Shown: one piece after another, positions 23,518 through 35,812 of the stretch
Layout of the letters: each line of letters opens with the position of its first letter
Numbering within the stretch: the stretch's first letter is position 1
Assembly: GCA_903772945.1 (NCBI GenBank)
Contig: CAICTM010000282.1
Coordinates: forward strand, 1 to 64,000
Length of the DNA: 64,000 nt
Source: Seminavis robusta
Lineage: Eukaryota; Bacillariophyta; Bacillariophyceae; Naviculales; Naviculaceae
Direction of reading: 5' to 3'
Position numbers and translations under genes: made by a program
Notes under the pieces: model-generated
The model's database searches: none
What the model was told of the DNA's origin: nothing
What the model saw: the letters and a program-made list of their open reading frames with translations, nothing else

Positions 23518-25594
23518 GGTAGTGGTAGTGTGGTAGGGGTAGCTCTGCTTGGTTGGTAAGTGGGTAGGTAGATAAGGTAGATAAGGCTGGGTTGGGTAGC
23601 AAGGGTAGCTATTAATAGCTAGCTAGGAGCAAATTGTGAGCTTTGAAGGGTATCCAAGAATTTTCCCCGTACCAGTTCAAAAGAATCCTGGCGCAAAAGA
23701 CTCCTGGCGCAAAAGGCTCCTGATCGTAATCTGGAGAGGATTTGGGTGGTCACGGCTTTTTCCACCCAAAAAATGAGAGAAACGATTGGTGGATGGTTGA
23801 TTATGGTTGGTGTGGGTTGACACAACCAAGCAAAACAGATTTTATGGCACTGTTCTGCTTTGCTACTGGCTGCGTCCTTGTCCAGTGATGTACACAGTAA
23901 AACCAGAAGAGCTTCGGAAAAACTGGCAACAAAAGTTTGGTGAGCTAAAAGACGCCCTCTGGTACTCTCCCTACTCGAGTCTACTCTGGCTATGATACTA
24001 GCTAGCAACTATCTTGGAGTAGAGCTACGCATAGCTAGCTATCTGGAAGCGGTCTCCCAACATCCGAAAGCAGGCTCTCTTCGACCTGGTACAGTCGTAC
24101 AGCGGCACACCGGTTGTAGCTAGAGTATGAGAAAATGTGAGGCCGAAATAGCTAAGTGTGGAAACGTACATATTTACTCATCACGTGCTGCGGAGTAGAC
24201 AATTTTGTGACCGTCCTTTGGAACCTTCCTAAATATCTTTGAGCAATGGTGTAATAACCGGTGACGAACTTGAGCAGTGTTAATTGAATTGTGTCACAGG
24301 CTACCCAACGTTAACTGCACATCGGACACCTTTGAACTGAATTCACCATAGAACCACGGAGCGGATCTTATGGGTAACGTCTTGCCACCTAATTAGGCAG
24401 TCCAGGGACTTTATTCGCTCAAAATATCGGACAAAAGAGTCTTCTTTTGTCCAAATTATTGGGACGAGAGGCCAATAATACTACTAGTATCCTTGATCCT
24501 TGGGCGTTATTTACTGCCTGTGAATCTACAGTACAGCAGAAAGCAGAACAAGTGCAAGGTTCAAGTACCAGGTAAGTGTTCAAGTACAGTAGTAAGAATC
24601 CCAAGTACCAAGATTTCATGAGCTTTCCGTGTCCGCATGTCATCACGCCAGTGGTACTAGTACGTTGTTCACACTTCACATCAACCCGGTCGTCTAAAGG
24701 TGGCTAGCTAGGTGGCTACCGGCTACCGGTACCAATGGATGGTCCCATCTCAAATAGCTACCGGTAGAGCCCAAATTCTCTACAGTATGCACTATTAATA
24801 GCTAGCTCCCCTTTTTAGTTAGTTCCGAATTGGTTGGCTGCCTCAGACGCGGTGAGTACCCAGCATCTACAATGGTAATGCTCTTTTCACGGGTCCGAAA
24901 GCCAAGCAGTATCCATGCGTACTCTACTAGTCGTCAAGTCTTTCCCTCTCTATTAGTACCGGTAGAGGTGCTAGGTAGCTCGCCAAATAATAATTGACGG
25001 GCAGCAAAGCTTATTGCGGCGTGTTGGGGTGCATCTGGCTAGGTTCTAGCAACCGGACCGCATACTGTCCTCTTGAGCACTTCACTACTAGTCGTTTCAA
25101 TTCCCGTCGGCAACTGAGTTTCCTTCGTGGGTCCGTCATGAGCGAACGGTGGTCGTCCTGCTCAACGATACGGTAGCCAAGCAACCCGTCGGCTACACGC
25201 CGAGGAGACGACGAGACACAATCGGAACGTACCGCTGCACCAAGCCAACTATGACCGACACGGCCATCGCAGAAACGCTTCCCACCCAAAACACGTAAAG
25301 CAACCATTCACGTCGTCGAGAGAGGAGCCTATTCATGCGTTCGTCTACCCAGTCTGCACAGCCTCAGCCATCCAACGGGCACTGTACAAGTAGTGACGTT
25401 ACTATTAGTTGCTGTAGTCGACCTCTGCATGGCTGCTTTTGCGTGTTTGCTCGATCAAGTCACAGTTCTACCCGCAAGTCGTCTCCACACCGTGCAATCG
25501 AGTGCGCTTGCGGAGCGCCACGGAGCAACCAGATTCCCCTCCATTGCAGCAACATCAGGTCCATTCACTACACTGTTATCTACCGTACCGGTAT
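23518..25594. other. intergenic, no gene seen
   Basis: Contains the presumed 5' region of the isoprenoid fusion gene, then about 1.9 kb without a supportable gene. CTAG, CCGGTACC and ACTAGTA words are common. Open frames at 25.0-25.6 kb overlap each other in several frames and look random. Confidence 0.45.
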
Positions 25595-28044
25595 CTAGCA
25601 AGGACACCCGCAGCCACAAAGCATATCAGTGCAATCCAAGAATACACCTTGGGGCTCTCCACAGGGATCCAGCTTCTGGGCATAGATGACACACGAGCCA
25701 TTCAGGTTGCAAATGGCCTCTGGGACTGCCCCACTCAGCATGGGATTCCCATCCAGTGAAATGGAATGAAGTGATTGCTGCAATCTGGATAACTCAGACG
25801 GAATGGCACCAGAGAAGCTGTTGTTGGCCAAGTGCAAATAGCCAAGAGTTGATGAAAGTCCACCAAGTTCACTGGGAATCTGACCCGAAAGCTGGTTGTT
25901 TTGGAGATAGAGCTCATGGAGGCCAGTCAAACGCCCAAGTTCCGATGGGACAATTCCAGTCATGAGATTGGTGCGTAGGTTCAGCTCTATTTCCAGGTTT
26001 GTGAGGAGCCCAATCTCCGTTGGCACTGTTCCCGTGAAGTGATTGCGCCTGAAAATGAGTGTGGTGAGAGAAGTCAGCAAGCCCAACTCACTAGGGAGCT
26101 TCCCGACTAAATCATTGCCATTCAGAGTCACCAGTAGCATATTGGGGATCATGGACAGCTCCGTTGGGAGCGTCCCAGACAATCGGTTGTTTTTGATCAT
26201 TAGCCATTCCAAAGTTTCTATTTGACCCAGTTCAGTTGGAAGTGTTCCTGGAAGCAATCAAGCAAGCAAGCATGAAGGAAACTATGAGCAGTGATGTCCT
26301 GTTCATCAACACAATTCCACGGATGAAGACCAAAAGGCTTACCCGTCAGCCCACAATCTTCTATAACAAACCACTTCAGTTTGGAAAAGCTGGCAATCTC
26401 TGTAGGAATACTACCTTGCATATTGGGACGCCCAAGGACAACAAGGGTCTGTAGGTTGGTAAGCTGCCATAACTCTGTCGGGATGGTTTCTGGATATTTG
26501 CTGTTGCCTAGTAATAGGCCCCTCAGTTTGGTCAACAGACCAATTTCAGAGGGCAATGCTGCTTCATGAATCATCCCAGCAGGATAGAATCCTTCCAATG
26601 CTGTGAGCTGTCCAATTTTGGGTGAGAGGACTCCTTGGAGTTGATTGTGTCCAATTGAGAGTGTCTGTAACAAAGTCAGCATATACAACTCTTCTGGTAA
26701 CGAACCAACAAGGTTGTTGTGATCCAGCCAAAAGTGCTGATAGAGACCATTCTCATTGCAGGTTTTTGGGGGTGGTTCACTAGGAGGGAAAAACTCAGAG
26801 AGATATCCCGGGTAAATCTTTGCTAACCTCTCCTTTTGTGCAAAGTCAGGAGCTTGGAACCATTCACATTCATGGACACTGTGGTCCAGCCAGCCAGAGT
26901 TGGTGGTCCAACTGTCCCCATTGGTGGAATAGTAGAGTGTTGCCAGGGCAAACTTCTGTTGAACTCTCTCCACTGAAAGGTATGGCAAGTTCTCCCCATC
27001 TTCCATGAGCCACCGAAAGGCTTGCGCCTGGGATGAGTGGGGGTCCTCCAGAATAGACTGTAGCGTCTCAGTATTCAAAAGTGTCAAGACGTAATCCTCA
27101 ATGCTGCTGGGGGCACTGGTGCTTGAAACTAAGGAAGAAGAAGAGGCAACTGCTGGTTCACTCGTCGTTCGTGTCCCAAGGAAAGCCGCAATAATGGCAA
27201 CCATAATCACGATCCCAAAGGCTACAGCCACCAAACACTTGCCTGGTTTGAGTTGCTGCCTGTTTGTGTCGTGCTGTCTATCCTTGCGGGCTGCCTCTGC
27301 CCAGGGCAAATCCTCCTGCACCGGATTGGCCACAACCAGGCCACTGATATCCTCCTCTTGTAATGCTGTTAGAGTTAGAGAAGTAGACATGGTGGAATCT
27401 CGCGCGTCACGCATAAGACACTCTGATCCTCCTGGTTCCGAGACAGCACCAGGCTCCACTTGTCTGACCATGTTTTGCTCCCGGACAAGCCGTGGAGGGG
27501 AAAGCGCCAGCTCTTCGTCCAACATGTCGTCGTCGCTGTGGCTACAACATGTGGTATTGATACAGGGCGGAGGATGTCCCACCATGCTGGACCAATGATT
27601 GGTGCTAGCTCTCTGCAGTTCTATACCGGATGCTACGGCATAGGCGCCGGGACAATGGGGTTGTGAAGCCGGGGCTTGCTCCGTGTCTTCAGTTGCCGTA
27701 GCTGCAGTAAGGCTTTCCTTGATTTTCTGTTTTTTCTTCGTACCAGTAGTATACTTGTTGCCTGCCAATGCCACCTTTGTGGACTTTTCCTGTTGGATCT
27801 GTCGTTGCTCTAGAATCGTCCTAATCAGGGTCTCCTGCGAGCAAGACGCTTCGTCGTCGCAGTCGTCTTGAGGAGTGTCCTCCTGCTCGAGTTGCCCCAC
27901 TACCACCGGTAACCTCACGGGCTCCAACTGTTGCGACACCCTCTCACCATTGGCTCTGGCCGCGACAATCTTGAGCAGGTTGATCTCGCCGCCATCTTTG
28001 TCCATGCTGTCGTCGTGCTTGTTCATGTCGTCGTACTTGTTCAT
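25595..28044 (-). CDS. type II membrane LRR protein, member C
   Basis: Two exons, 28044-26343 and 26247-25595, with a 95-bp phase-1 intron (GTAAGC...CCAG) give 784 residues and restore CGLTG-TLPTELGQ. The longer open frame begins with TTG; the first ATG is at 28044. The tail starts with a repeated MNKYDD/MNKHDD stretch and has INLLKIVAARANGE (near 20), CPGAYAVASG with LQRAS (near 135) and ISGLVVANPVQED. The membrane helix lies at about 268-290. The cap has DPHSSQAQAFRWLMED, KFALATLYYSTNGDSW and WLDHSVHECEW, in which Asp replaces the usual sequon Asn. LRRs follow and the C-terminal cap is DMLCGCGCPC. Same plan and same intron site as members A, E, F and K, so likely the same receptor-like role. 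A motif shared with member G lies about 130 bases upstream. Confidence 0.9.
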
Positions 28045-29665
28045 GTCGTCGTCGTTGTGCTTCGTATCTACCGTATATAGCAAGCTGTATATGATCCGCC
28101 AATAGCTTACAGCGCAAAGTTTTGATGCATGGGATCAAAGTCAAAAGAAGCAGCTGGCTTCCGTAGATAATTTCCCTACTCTAAACCCCCTTTATTACTT
28201 ACAAAGAAGCTGTGTTGCCATTGGTGAGAACACGGCAACCCCCAGTTGCTTCCCGGAGGGATGCGAAGCTTTCTATCCCAGTGAGCTCGGAGCACTCCGG
28301 AAGGCCCTTTTAACTCTGGCTGGGCTCGGTATTTGGTTACCTCAACCACTCGAATGTATTCATAAATTTGATGTAAATAATGTATCTAAATCGTGAATAC
28401 ATCTATCAAAGTTCAATCTCAGAGAAGCATAACTACCGAAATAGTATGAGAAAAGAAAATATTATATTTTAACTAGGAAGGCGGGGCATTCATTGCAGCT
28501 CATGTCATTGATGTGATACTTTCGGTTCGCGTCCGTGCGAACTCCCCTTCCACCACAATGTCCCGAGAGCCCGAGAGTACATGTACTGGTATCGAAGCTT
28601 CCCATCGCAAAAGAAGGCAACCGAAGGTTCGCAATCGACCACTGGCGACAAGTATAGTACTGTACTGTAAGTGAAAGCTCAAAGGGCGCAGAGTAAATAA
28701 TGACGTGCTTCTGCTCTTTGTAAAACCAGCAGCCACCAGAACGTAGCTACGGTACCCATAGCATACCGGTAGGTGCCGGTAGCTTCTTGAGTACTCTACT
28801 AGCTAGCAAGATAGTCTAGTAGCTGGTAGAAACCAGCATAGATCCACCTCTTTCTACTGAACAGAGGAGAACAGGGCGGAAAAGATCGGGACATCGATCA
28901 CACTAATGTCTGCGTCTCCTTGCACTTCTCCGTACTAGCAAGACAAAACCCGTTTTGTTGCCTTCGCATCAGAAGCCAAGTGCAACCACAACCGACCACA
29001 AAGGAATGACATGGTACAGTTTGTCAACTCATTGACTGTAAGATGTTAAGCTACCACAAGTACAGTGTACTGACCAGCTACTGCCAGCTACTGCAGCCGT
29101 GGCCGGCCCATGTGAGAAGACTTACTTGTTGACAGTTTCCGAAGAAAGCTCTCAACTCTTATGCATGCTTCGGAATCTGAAAACCAAGGTGAAGCCAAAG
29201 GGGACTCTTCATGGGGCAACCAGCCTTGCCCGAGGTACATCGTGTGGTAAAGGTATCTCACTCCCGTACCGGCATCGTCAAGCGCCTCCCTGCTCCGGCC
29301 CGAATGTATTGAATTGTGCCAGCAAGGCTGTCTATTACTTTTAGGGAAATGAGGTAGCGGATCGAGGCAGCGCACTGTGGATCGCTTCGAGTTTGAGATT
29401 GTACTATAGACTCTGGAACAGTTTCAAATACTCCATACAGTATCCTACCTAGCTACTGTTTGTCCTTTTCCTTTTCCTTGGCAGCACCGGTACCGCATGC
29501 ACTGTTGCCAGAATTACCATTCTGGGTTGCGACACCAGCTTTGTGGTCTTGGAAGCATACCAAGGATAAGAAAACAGGAAATCGAATCACACAAGGCCAG
29601 CTGAGATGTTGCCATCCTTTCACAATGGCATATGCTAAGAGCTTGCATAGATTCATCTTTCCATG
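28045..29665. other. intergenic, no gene seen
   Basis: Holds the 5' region of member C, including the conserved CTAAACCCCC motif. 28200-29660 has no supportable gene or repeat apart from scattered GTAC, CTAG and CCGG words. Confidence 0.45.
28163..28196 (-). promoter_or_regulatory. conserved upstream motif (TACTCTAAACCCCC)
   Basis: TACTCTAAACCCCCTTTAT lies about 130 bases before the ATG of member C. Nearly the same string lies about 150 bases before member G at 50501-50520, in the same orientation relative to the gene. The left part GTAGATAATTTCCC is also found with the motif at 6763-6791. It could be a promoter element or only a shared repeat fragment. Confidence 0.35.
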
Positions 29666-31450
29666 TTAGTTCACTGGACAAAGGGCACAGTCACACCCAC
29701 AGAGCAAAGTCCCTTCGCAGACAGGAGCATTGACTTTGACAGAAAGCAAGCCTTGCGCTGTAGTTATCCAATGATCTTGGTACATCTTGCTGCACAGTGG
29801 CTCGGGGATGCTGCCCGCCAAGGATGTGTTCTTGACAACCAAGCTGGTCAAGTTTCTCAATGCAACCAGCTCTCTGGGCAGAGTGCCAAATAACTCGGTG
29901 TTGTTCTGGACTTCCAAGCGTTTGAGATCAGTCAGCAAACCAACCTCTGTTGGTATTGAACCGGAGAAGAGATTGGAACTGCTTTGCCAATTCTGTAAGT
30001 TTGTGAGCTGGGAAAAGAGACCAGATGGTAGTGGGCCTTCCAAATGGTTTTCATCGATGAGGCTTTCCAGTTGACCCAGCTCTGTAGGTAGTGAGCCAGA
30101 TATGCTAGTAGCAAACAGCATGAGGCTGGTCAACTTTGTGATCCGATCAAGCTCTGTTGGAAGCTCTCCGAATACTCCCAAATTCTGCCGAAGGGCAAAA
30201 TGCTGCAGTCCGGCGCTCAGCAGTGATATCTCGGGGGGTATAGTTCCCTCCAAGTTGTTGGTGGAAAAGTCGAGCGATATCATGAGTCCCCTGTCACTAC
30301 TACAGTGGACGTCTGGTGAATCTATTGCGTTGAACTCAGTGGGAACTTGTTCCCAATGGCAGTCGTTTGTTTTTCCAATCCAACCAGCAATGCTTCTTGA
30401 CCCAATAGTCACCCTTGGTTGAATGGTAAAAGGTGACCAGTACAAACAGCTGTCGTAATTTCCATTCTGGAAGGAGATGAATGCTGGTTTCACCCGCAGC
30501 ATTGATCAGCCATTCATTTGCTTTGGATTGGGGTGACTCTGGGTCATCCATGATGGCTCTGAGCGTGTAATTAGGTAGATGGAGCACATCCAGCAAGGTT
30601 GTTGTTGGTGCTGGGGTTGTTGCCATGATTGGGGCAGAGGATGGACTTTGAATCCTTCCACCGTTCTGCTGTTCTTGCTGTAGTATCAATGGACTGCTGC
30701 TATGTCTGGTCCAAACGACCAAGAAGAATACTGCCAGAATGATTGCCACCGCCGCCATGCCCACTATTGTCTGTATGGAGAGTGCCACAAATAACCTTCT
30801 CCTCCAATATTCTTTGATTCTTTGGAATGACATGTGCGGCACGGCATTTTGCAGTACTAGTAACCCATCCACTTCGTCCTCATGGACTGGATGAGCAATA
30901 ATGACATCACTGGTCCGGTCCTCATCGATTCCATCATCGCTCTCGTCTTCTATGTCGTCACGGAACCCTGGCCCATCCACGGCAATGGCTCCCGGAATAG
31001 CTGGGTGGATGCCTTGATGTCTCGTAAACTCGGGATACTGCACTGGTGTGTCTAGAATAGACTGAGCTTGAGCTGTATGGCTGCAGTTTTCTGCGTTGCA
31101 TGTGGAAACTTCAGGGATGCTCGTGGATGTCTTGAGGCAAATCTTGGGTGAATGATCATCTTGTTGTTGAAGAATGGCTAGATCAATGATCCCAGCAACT
31201 GCGGCATCTTTCACCACAACCTTCTTCTTCTTGACGTTTCCAACCTCGATGTCACCTTCATCGTTGTCCTTATTGCTGCTGCTGTTAAGAGTCCGTCTGC
31301 ATTCTCGTGCTTGCTGCAGCTGGAAGGAGTCCAAATTCTCGAGCTGGGCGTCGTAGTCTCCCCTGATGCGTGCTGCCACTATAAATCGAGTAGGTTCAAG
31401 TCGTCCTCTTCGTCTTTTTCTGCGTCCGCTGCATCAGTCTTTCTCATCAT
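29666..31450 (-). pseudogene. damaged LRR membrane protein gene, member D
   Basis: A family member with its frame broken twice. The ATG near 31450 opens MMRKTDAADAEKD...LNLLDL, which hits TAG; the expected continuation VAARIRGDY lies in another frame starting in the next few bases (about 31380). The second frame carries IPGAIAVDGPG and IIAHPVHED, a membrane helix near 30.74 kb and DDPESPQSKANEWL...FVLVTFYHSTKGDYW. Around 30390 the frame shifts again to GWIGKTNDCHWEQ and continues into about five LRRs and a LCGCDCALC cap. One LRR (GQLESLIDENHLEG) has lost about seven residues. No intron is present at the family site. Assembly error at one point is possible, but three independent faults suggest a decayed gene. 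Confidence 0.75.
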
Positions 31451-32585
31451 GGTCGGTTCATGCAGCTATATTGATGAGTAAAGGCGAAGTCGAGTCATTA
31501 TGGCTTTTGCCTTGGATTCAAGCGGTGTTTGAGTTTTGAGCCTAGAATTAAGATTCAACGAGGTTAGAAAGGGGGGATTAGATGGTTGCGCCAAAGGATT
31601 TAAGATAGCTCTTGTCTCTTCACTGGACTATCTTCTTTTGGTGATTTGGGCAAGTTTCTGTTAAATCATTGGATTGCCATTCGATAAGGACTGCTTGAAG
31701 CAAGAGAACGTCTAGGATTTGAACCACTGATTGGAGACTGATTGCATGGAGCATTGGAGCTGAACTGATTCCAGCAGCTCAGCAGCTAAATCTTATGGTC
31801 ATTCATATTGGACACTTACTTTTTCACTCTCCTCAAATAAATGGCACGAATACGTTTCCTGTACATGTAGTTAATATAAGACAGATACCGGTACCATCGA
31901 GAGTCGAGTCGAGGAGCGAAGATGGTATAGCAAAGATAGCTAGCTAGCCTAGCTAGCTAGCTCCGGCGGAGGAACATGGGTCGTCCTCAAGCGCTTCCCG
32001 TCTCAATCGGTTAAATTCAATGGCCGGTCAATGGCATACTAGCTAGCTAGAGCTACCGTACCAATTATGTTGTCATCCTTTGCTTGGTTCGTTTTGAGCA
32101 GCTCCGGGCAGCCGCGAATCCCCGAGAGCTTTCTCATCGACCGACAACTGTTTTGTGGAAGACGACCCTTTTCGCTACGGTCAACAGTTGGGTGGCGTGG
32201 GCCCCCGCTGCAATCATTCTTCGATGCTAAGGCAAAGCCACTGCCTGCTCTACCGGTATTGACGAGGGTTGTGCTTTGTAACGGAGGCCGCAAAAAAAAA
32301 AGTGGGAGGCTTCAATGCAAATCAGAAACAATGCAGAAGTCGTGAAGGTAGCCTTCTCGGCATGGAGCCTGGTGGAGTAGGGAAATCATTGGGGCAGCCA
32401 CCAAACACCTCCACGTTTTTGCCCTCATAAGCAATTTGGTTGACGAAAGCATAACAGTTGCTTGCTCCAGATGCTCCAGAACGAAGCTTGGCTAAGAAAA
32501 TGGCAGAGTAGCATAGATCTGCAGTCAGTTATTATGTATTTGAGAAGCATACAACGCCCAGAGTATTTGCTAGCTAGCTAGATAG
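31451..32585. other. intergenic; 3' flank shared with member K
   Basis: 31451-32040 shows nothing clear. From about 32280 to 32585 the sequence (GCAAATCAGAAACAATGCAG, GGCAGAGTAGCATAGATCT, TGTATTTGAGAAGCATAC) matches the 3' flank of member K at about 60450-60644 with indels, showing that duplication extended beyond the coding region. Confidence 0.6.
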
Positions 32586-35265
32586 CTAGCCACATCCACA
32601 GAGTAGACCAGTACAATCAAACAACAATCCAAAAGAACCTTCGCAAGAGTCGACGGCACTTCCAATGCAAGTCCCATTGATGCCACACACTCCTTCTGGA
32701 ATGGTTCCAGACAGCAGTGGATTGCCTTCCAGCCTTAGCGTGTGCAGAGTTGGTTGAAGGTTGGAGAGGTCGTGGGGAACAGTTCCAGAAAGAGCATTGC
32801 TCGCAAGAGTCAAGTGGCCCATTGATGACAGCAGACCAAGCTCACTAGGAATCCAACCAGAGAGTTGGTTGCCTTGAAGCTCAAGTTCCTCCAGCCCTGA
32901 GAAACGACCTAGCTCTGAAGGGATGGATCCAGACAGCTGATTGTTCCTCAGGTTGAGAGTAAAGGCCAGTTTTGTTAAAAGCCCTAGCTCACTTGGCACA
33001 GGGCCTGTGAGCTGGTTGTCCCTTATTGTAAGCAGGAGAAGAGGAGCAACTGTGCCCAACTCCGAGGGGATTGTGCCTTGAAATGAATTCCCAAACTGAG
33101 CTACTTAGCTCAGTTTGGAAAGATGCATCAATTCACCAGGAAGAGTTCCTGTCATTCTGTTCCCATACAAGATCATCCATTGAAGATCGGTTACAAGGCC
33201 AATCTCTGTTGGGATTGAACCTTTAGAAGAGGAGTGGGGAAAAAATTCATGGTTGGCCAACAGCATGGTATTACATGGAAGCAAAAGAATGTTACCTTTG
33301 CTTGGGCTGCTTACCTGTCAGGTCACAATCATTAAAGTTGAGCCATGTCAACTTGGAAAGCATTCCGACATCAGATGGAATAAGGCCTTGCAAGTGGGAG
33401 TTGCGCGGCATTCCAAGCGTTTCCAAGTTTGTAAGCTGCCAAATTTCACTGGGAATGGATCCCTTGAGAGATACCTGATCATTATTGCCCTGTAGTCCAA
33501 GGTATTTCAACTTTGTCAAAAGTCCGAGTTCTGAAGGAATGGTTCCGATGCCTAGAGGGGAACCCATAGTGAGTCCCTTCAACGAAGTCATTTGTCCCAC
33601 CAAAGTTGAGACTGTTCCCTGCATGTGGTTGTATCCTAGGGAAAACGTTTTCAGAGAAGTCAGGAGGTAGATTTCCTCTGGTAGCGACCCACCCAGATTG
33701 TTGAAGTCAAGCCAGAGATTCTGATAGATACCATCCTCATTGCATGTGGTTGGAGGTGAATCTTTGGATGGAAAGAAGCCCTGTAGAAACCCAGGATAAA
33801 GCAGAGAAATAGCATCCATTCTTGCAAAATCTGGTTTGTTGAACCAGTCACACTCATGGACACTGTGATTTAGCCAGCCAAAATTTTCTTTCCAATTATT
33901 CCCTTCAGTGGAATAGAACAGTGTGGCCAAGGCAAATTTTTGTACGACTCTTCCTGAAGTGTACAGAGGCCAATTTTCATAGTCTTCCAACAGCCACTCA
34001 AATGCCATGGACTGAGGAGAGTCAGGTTCTTCCAAAGCCAGGAGAGTGTCCTCTTCAAGCAACGCCTTGATACTTCCCTCTAAAGACATGGTTGGGGCTT
34101 CTGAAGGGGACATGCTGGGTAAAATTGGCAGGATCGGAGCCACGTTGTCTTCTTTCTTGTGAAGGAGAACAACAGACAACACGATGATGGCCAAGGCGAT
34201 GAGCAAAAAACCTCCCCCGAGAATTCTTGTCTTGAACTGCTTATCCTTTTCTGATCTCCTTGTTTCTTCAATCTCACCATTGTAATTTTGAGCCTGGGGT
34301 AGATTACGAAAATGAGATGAATCTACTGGGTCAGCCACAGCCAAGCCGTCCTCGGGAATACAACGAGCTGTACCCAGTTGGACAGGTAGCTGGGCCGATT
34401 CATATTGCATGCTCGACAGTGTCTGGGACGAAGGATCCACCAATGAAGAGGATAACGAACCACCACCCAAAAGTGATCGACGAAGGGTGGTATTGCGTCT
34501 GAGTTCTGTACCGGTACCAGGTACATGGGCATAGGCTCCCGGGCGCCCTTCTTCTTCTTCGGGCAGATTTGTCACAAGTACATTGTCATTTGTAGGTTCG
34601 ATCGTAGGTGGCTGAGTAGTCGTGGGTTCAATGTGTGTCATCTCTGCGGTTTCCAAATTTTCCCCTGTTCTTTGAAAATTTCCTCCACTTGGGAATGCAC
34701 CTGGTTGTACTTGGGCCCTTCTGTTGGCAGCAGTCCGTTCCAATTGAGGCAAAGGCATAAGCCGATCTTTGTCACCATTTTGTGCCATATCCTCGGGAGC
34801 TGCATTGGTGTTAGTGTCAACGAGTTCAATTCGGGTGTCGTCCTGTTCTTGAGTGGTAGTATTTTCACCTTGGCAGAGACCAGAATCCCGGAGCCGAGCC
34901 TCCATTATTCTGGCCAGATCGACTATTGCAACATTTTCTTCCCCGTATTCTGCAGTTTTTTTGTGTGTGGCCAGATCAGCCTGTGGGCCTTTGACCATTG
35001 TGCATCCTACTGCTCCTGTTTTGTGTGTGTGTGGGCTTTTCTCTGTTTGGAAAAAATGTAGTGTGTGCTGTTGTTTGCTTCCGGTGGCATCCAAATCTTT
35101 TAGCCGAGCTTCCACAATCTCTTGCAGGTCGAGAGGAACCAATCCTTCTTGGGAAGAAGTTCTATCTTCATTCTCCTGCTGTTCTTCTTCCTTCTGTTCC
35201 TGATGGGTCTGTTCCTGCTCTGGGTTGTTGGGAGAACCCAGGCCAGTCTCCTCTTCCGTTGTCAT
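32586..35265 (-). pseudogene. LRR membrane protein, member E, with in-frame stop
   Basis: Exons 35265-33315 and 33220-32586, joined by a 94-bp phase-1 intron, give 861 codons with one internal TAA at 33107-33105, after SKLS in the second exon; member K has SYLALFG there. The C-terminus is also cut to LCGCG before the usual last Cys. The rest is intact. The tail has PLDLQEIVEARLKD and IVDLARIMEARLRD helices, QPGAFPSGG (near 188), RPGAYAHVPG with RRSLLGG (near 243), and GLAVADPVD. The membrane helix is at about 345-368; then come DSPQSMAFEWLL, KFALATLFYSTEG and WLNHSVHECDW, and LRRs. If translated it would lose about 170 residues of ectodomain. The tail resembles members G and H, while the ectodomain resembles K, so the gene is chimeric. 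A truncated but functional product cannot be excluded. Confidence 0.82.
33091..33118. repeat. 28-bp palindrome created at the stop codon of member E
   Basis: Arms of 13 bases (CCAAACTGAGCTA and its exact complement) flank a 2-base centre. In member K the matching site (61168-61195) has one arm mismatch and the centre in the opposite orientation. The changed bases produce the TAA stop of member E. Confidence 0.85.
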
Positions 35266-35812
35266 GGTTTTGCTCTGATGGTTGGTTGGCTAGAACTTGA
35301 GGGTGATGGAAGTAACAGAACTCGATCGTTGTGTGCTTGGTTGTGAAGACTTGCGATATTACAATGAAGGTTATCAAGCGACTAGCTAGCTACTAGAGTG
35401 GAGTGACGAGTCGACTATTAATACCGGTGCAGCGGTACCATGGAATCGGCTACGCCGCGCTGTGCGCCGTGGCCTGCAAAAGCCGGCATGATCTTGCCCC
35501 ATTTTCAGACGGCAATTATTATTAAGGGAAACATTTCGTCGTCGCTCCTCTTTAATCTCGACGACGCGCGGGTACTTGTAGTTTGTGTACTGTAGGATTC
35601 GTGCCAATTCGCAAGCCCGGCAAATAAATTGCCTTTTTGACCGGCACTCACTCGCACAGCTATTGTACGAATTGGAATACGGGCGTTCGAAATTGGGAGC
35701 TTTCACAGCACATTCTTTGATAGCTCTTGCTGGCTTTTAAAATCAAAAGTGACGTCATTCACGCCACAACCTTGTGGGTCTCTCATTTTTTCTTCTGCAC
35801 CACAACACCACG
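35266..35812. other. divergent intergenic region
   Basis: Shared 5' region of member E (minus) and the JmjC-like gene (plus). It contains a CTAGCTAGCTACTAG tract at about 35383 and CCGGTGCAGCGGTACC at 35424. A 106-codon minus-strand open frame (35386-35706) has no domain and is not accepted as a gene. Confidence 0.45.

Noticed and set aside
35386-35706. 106-codon minus-strand frame upstream of member E
   Set aside because: No domain, and it lies in a divergent promoter region.
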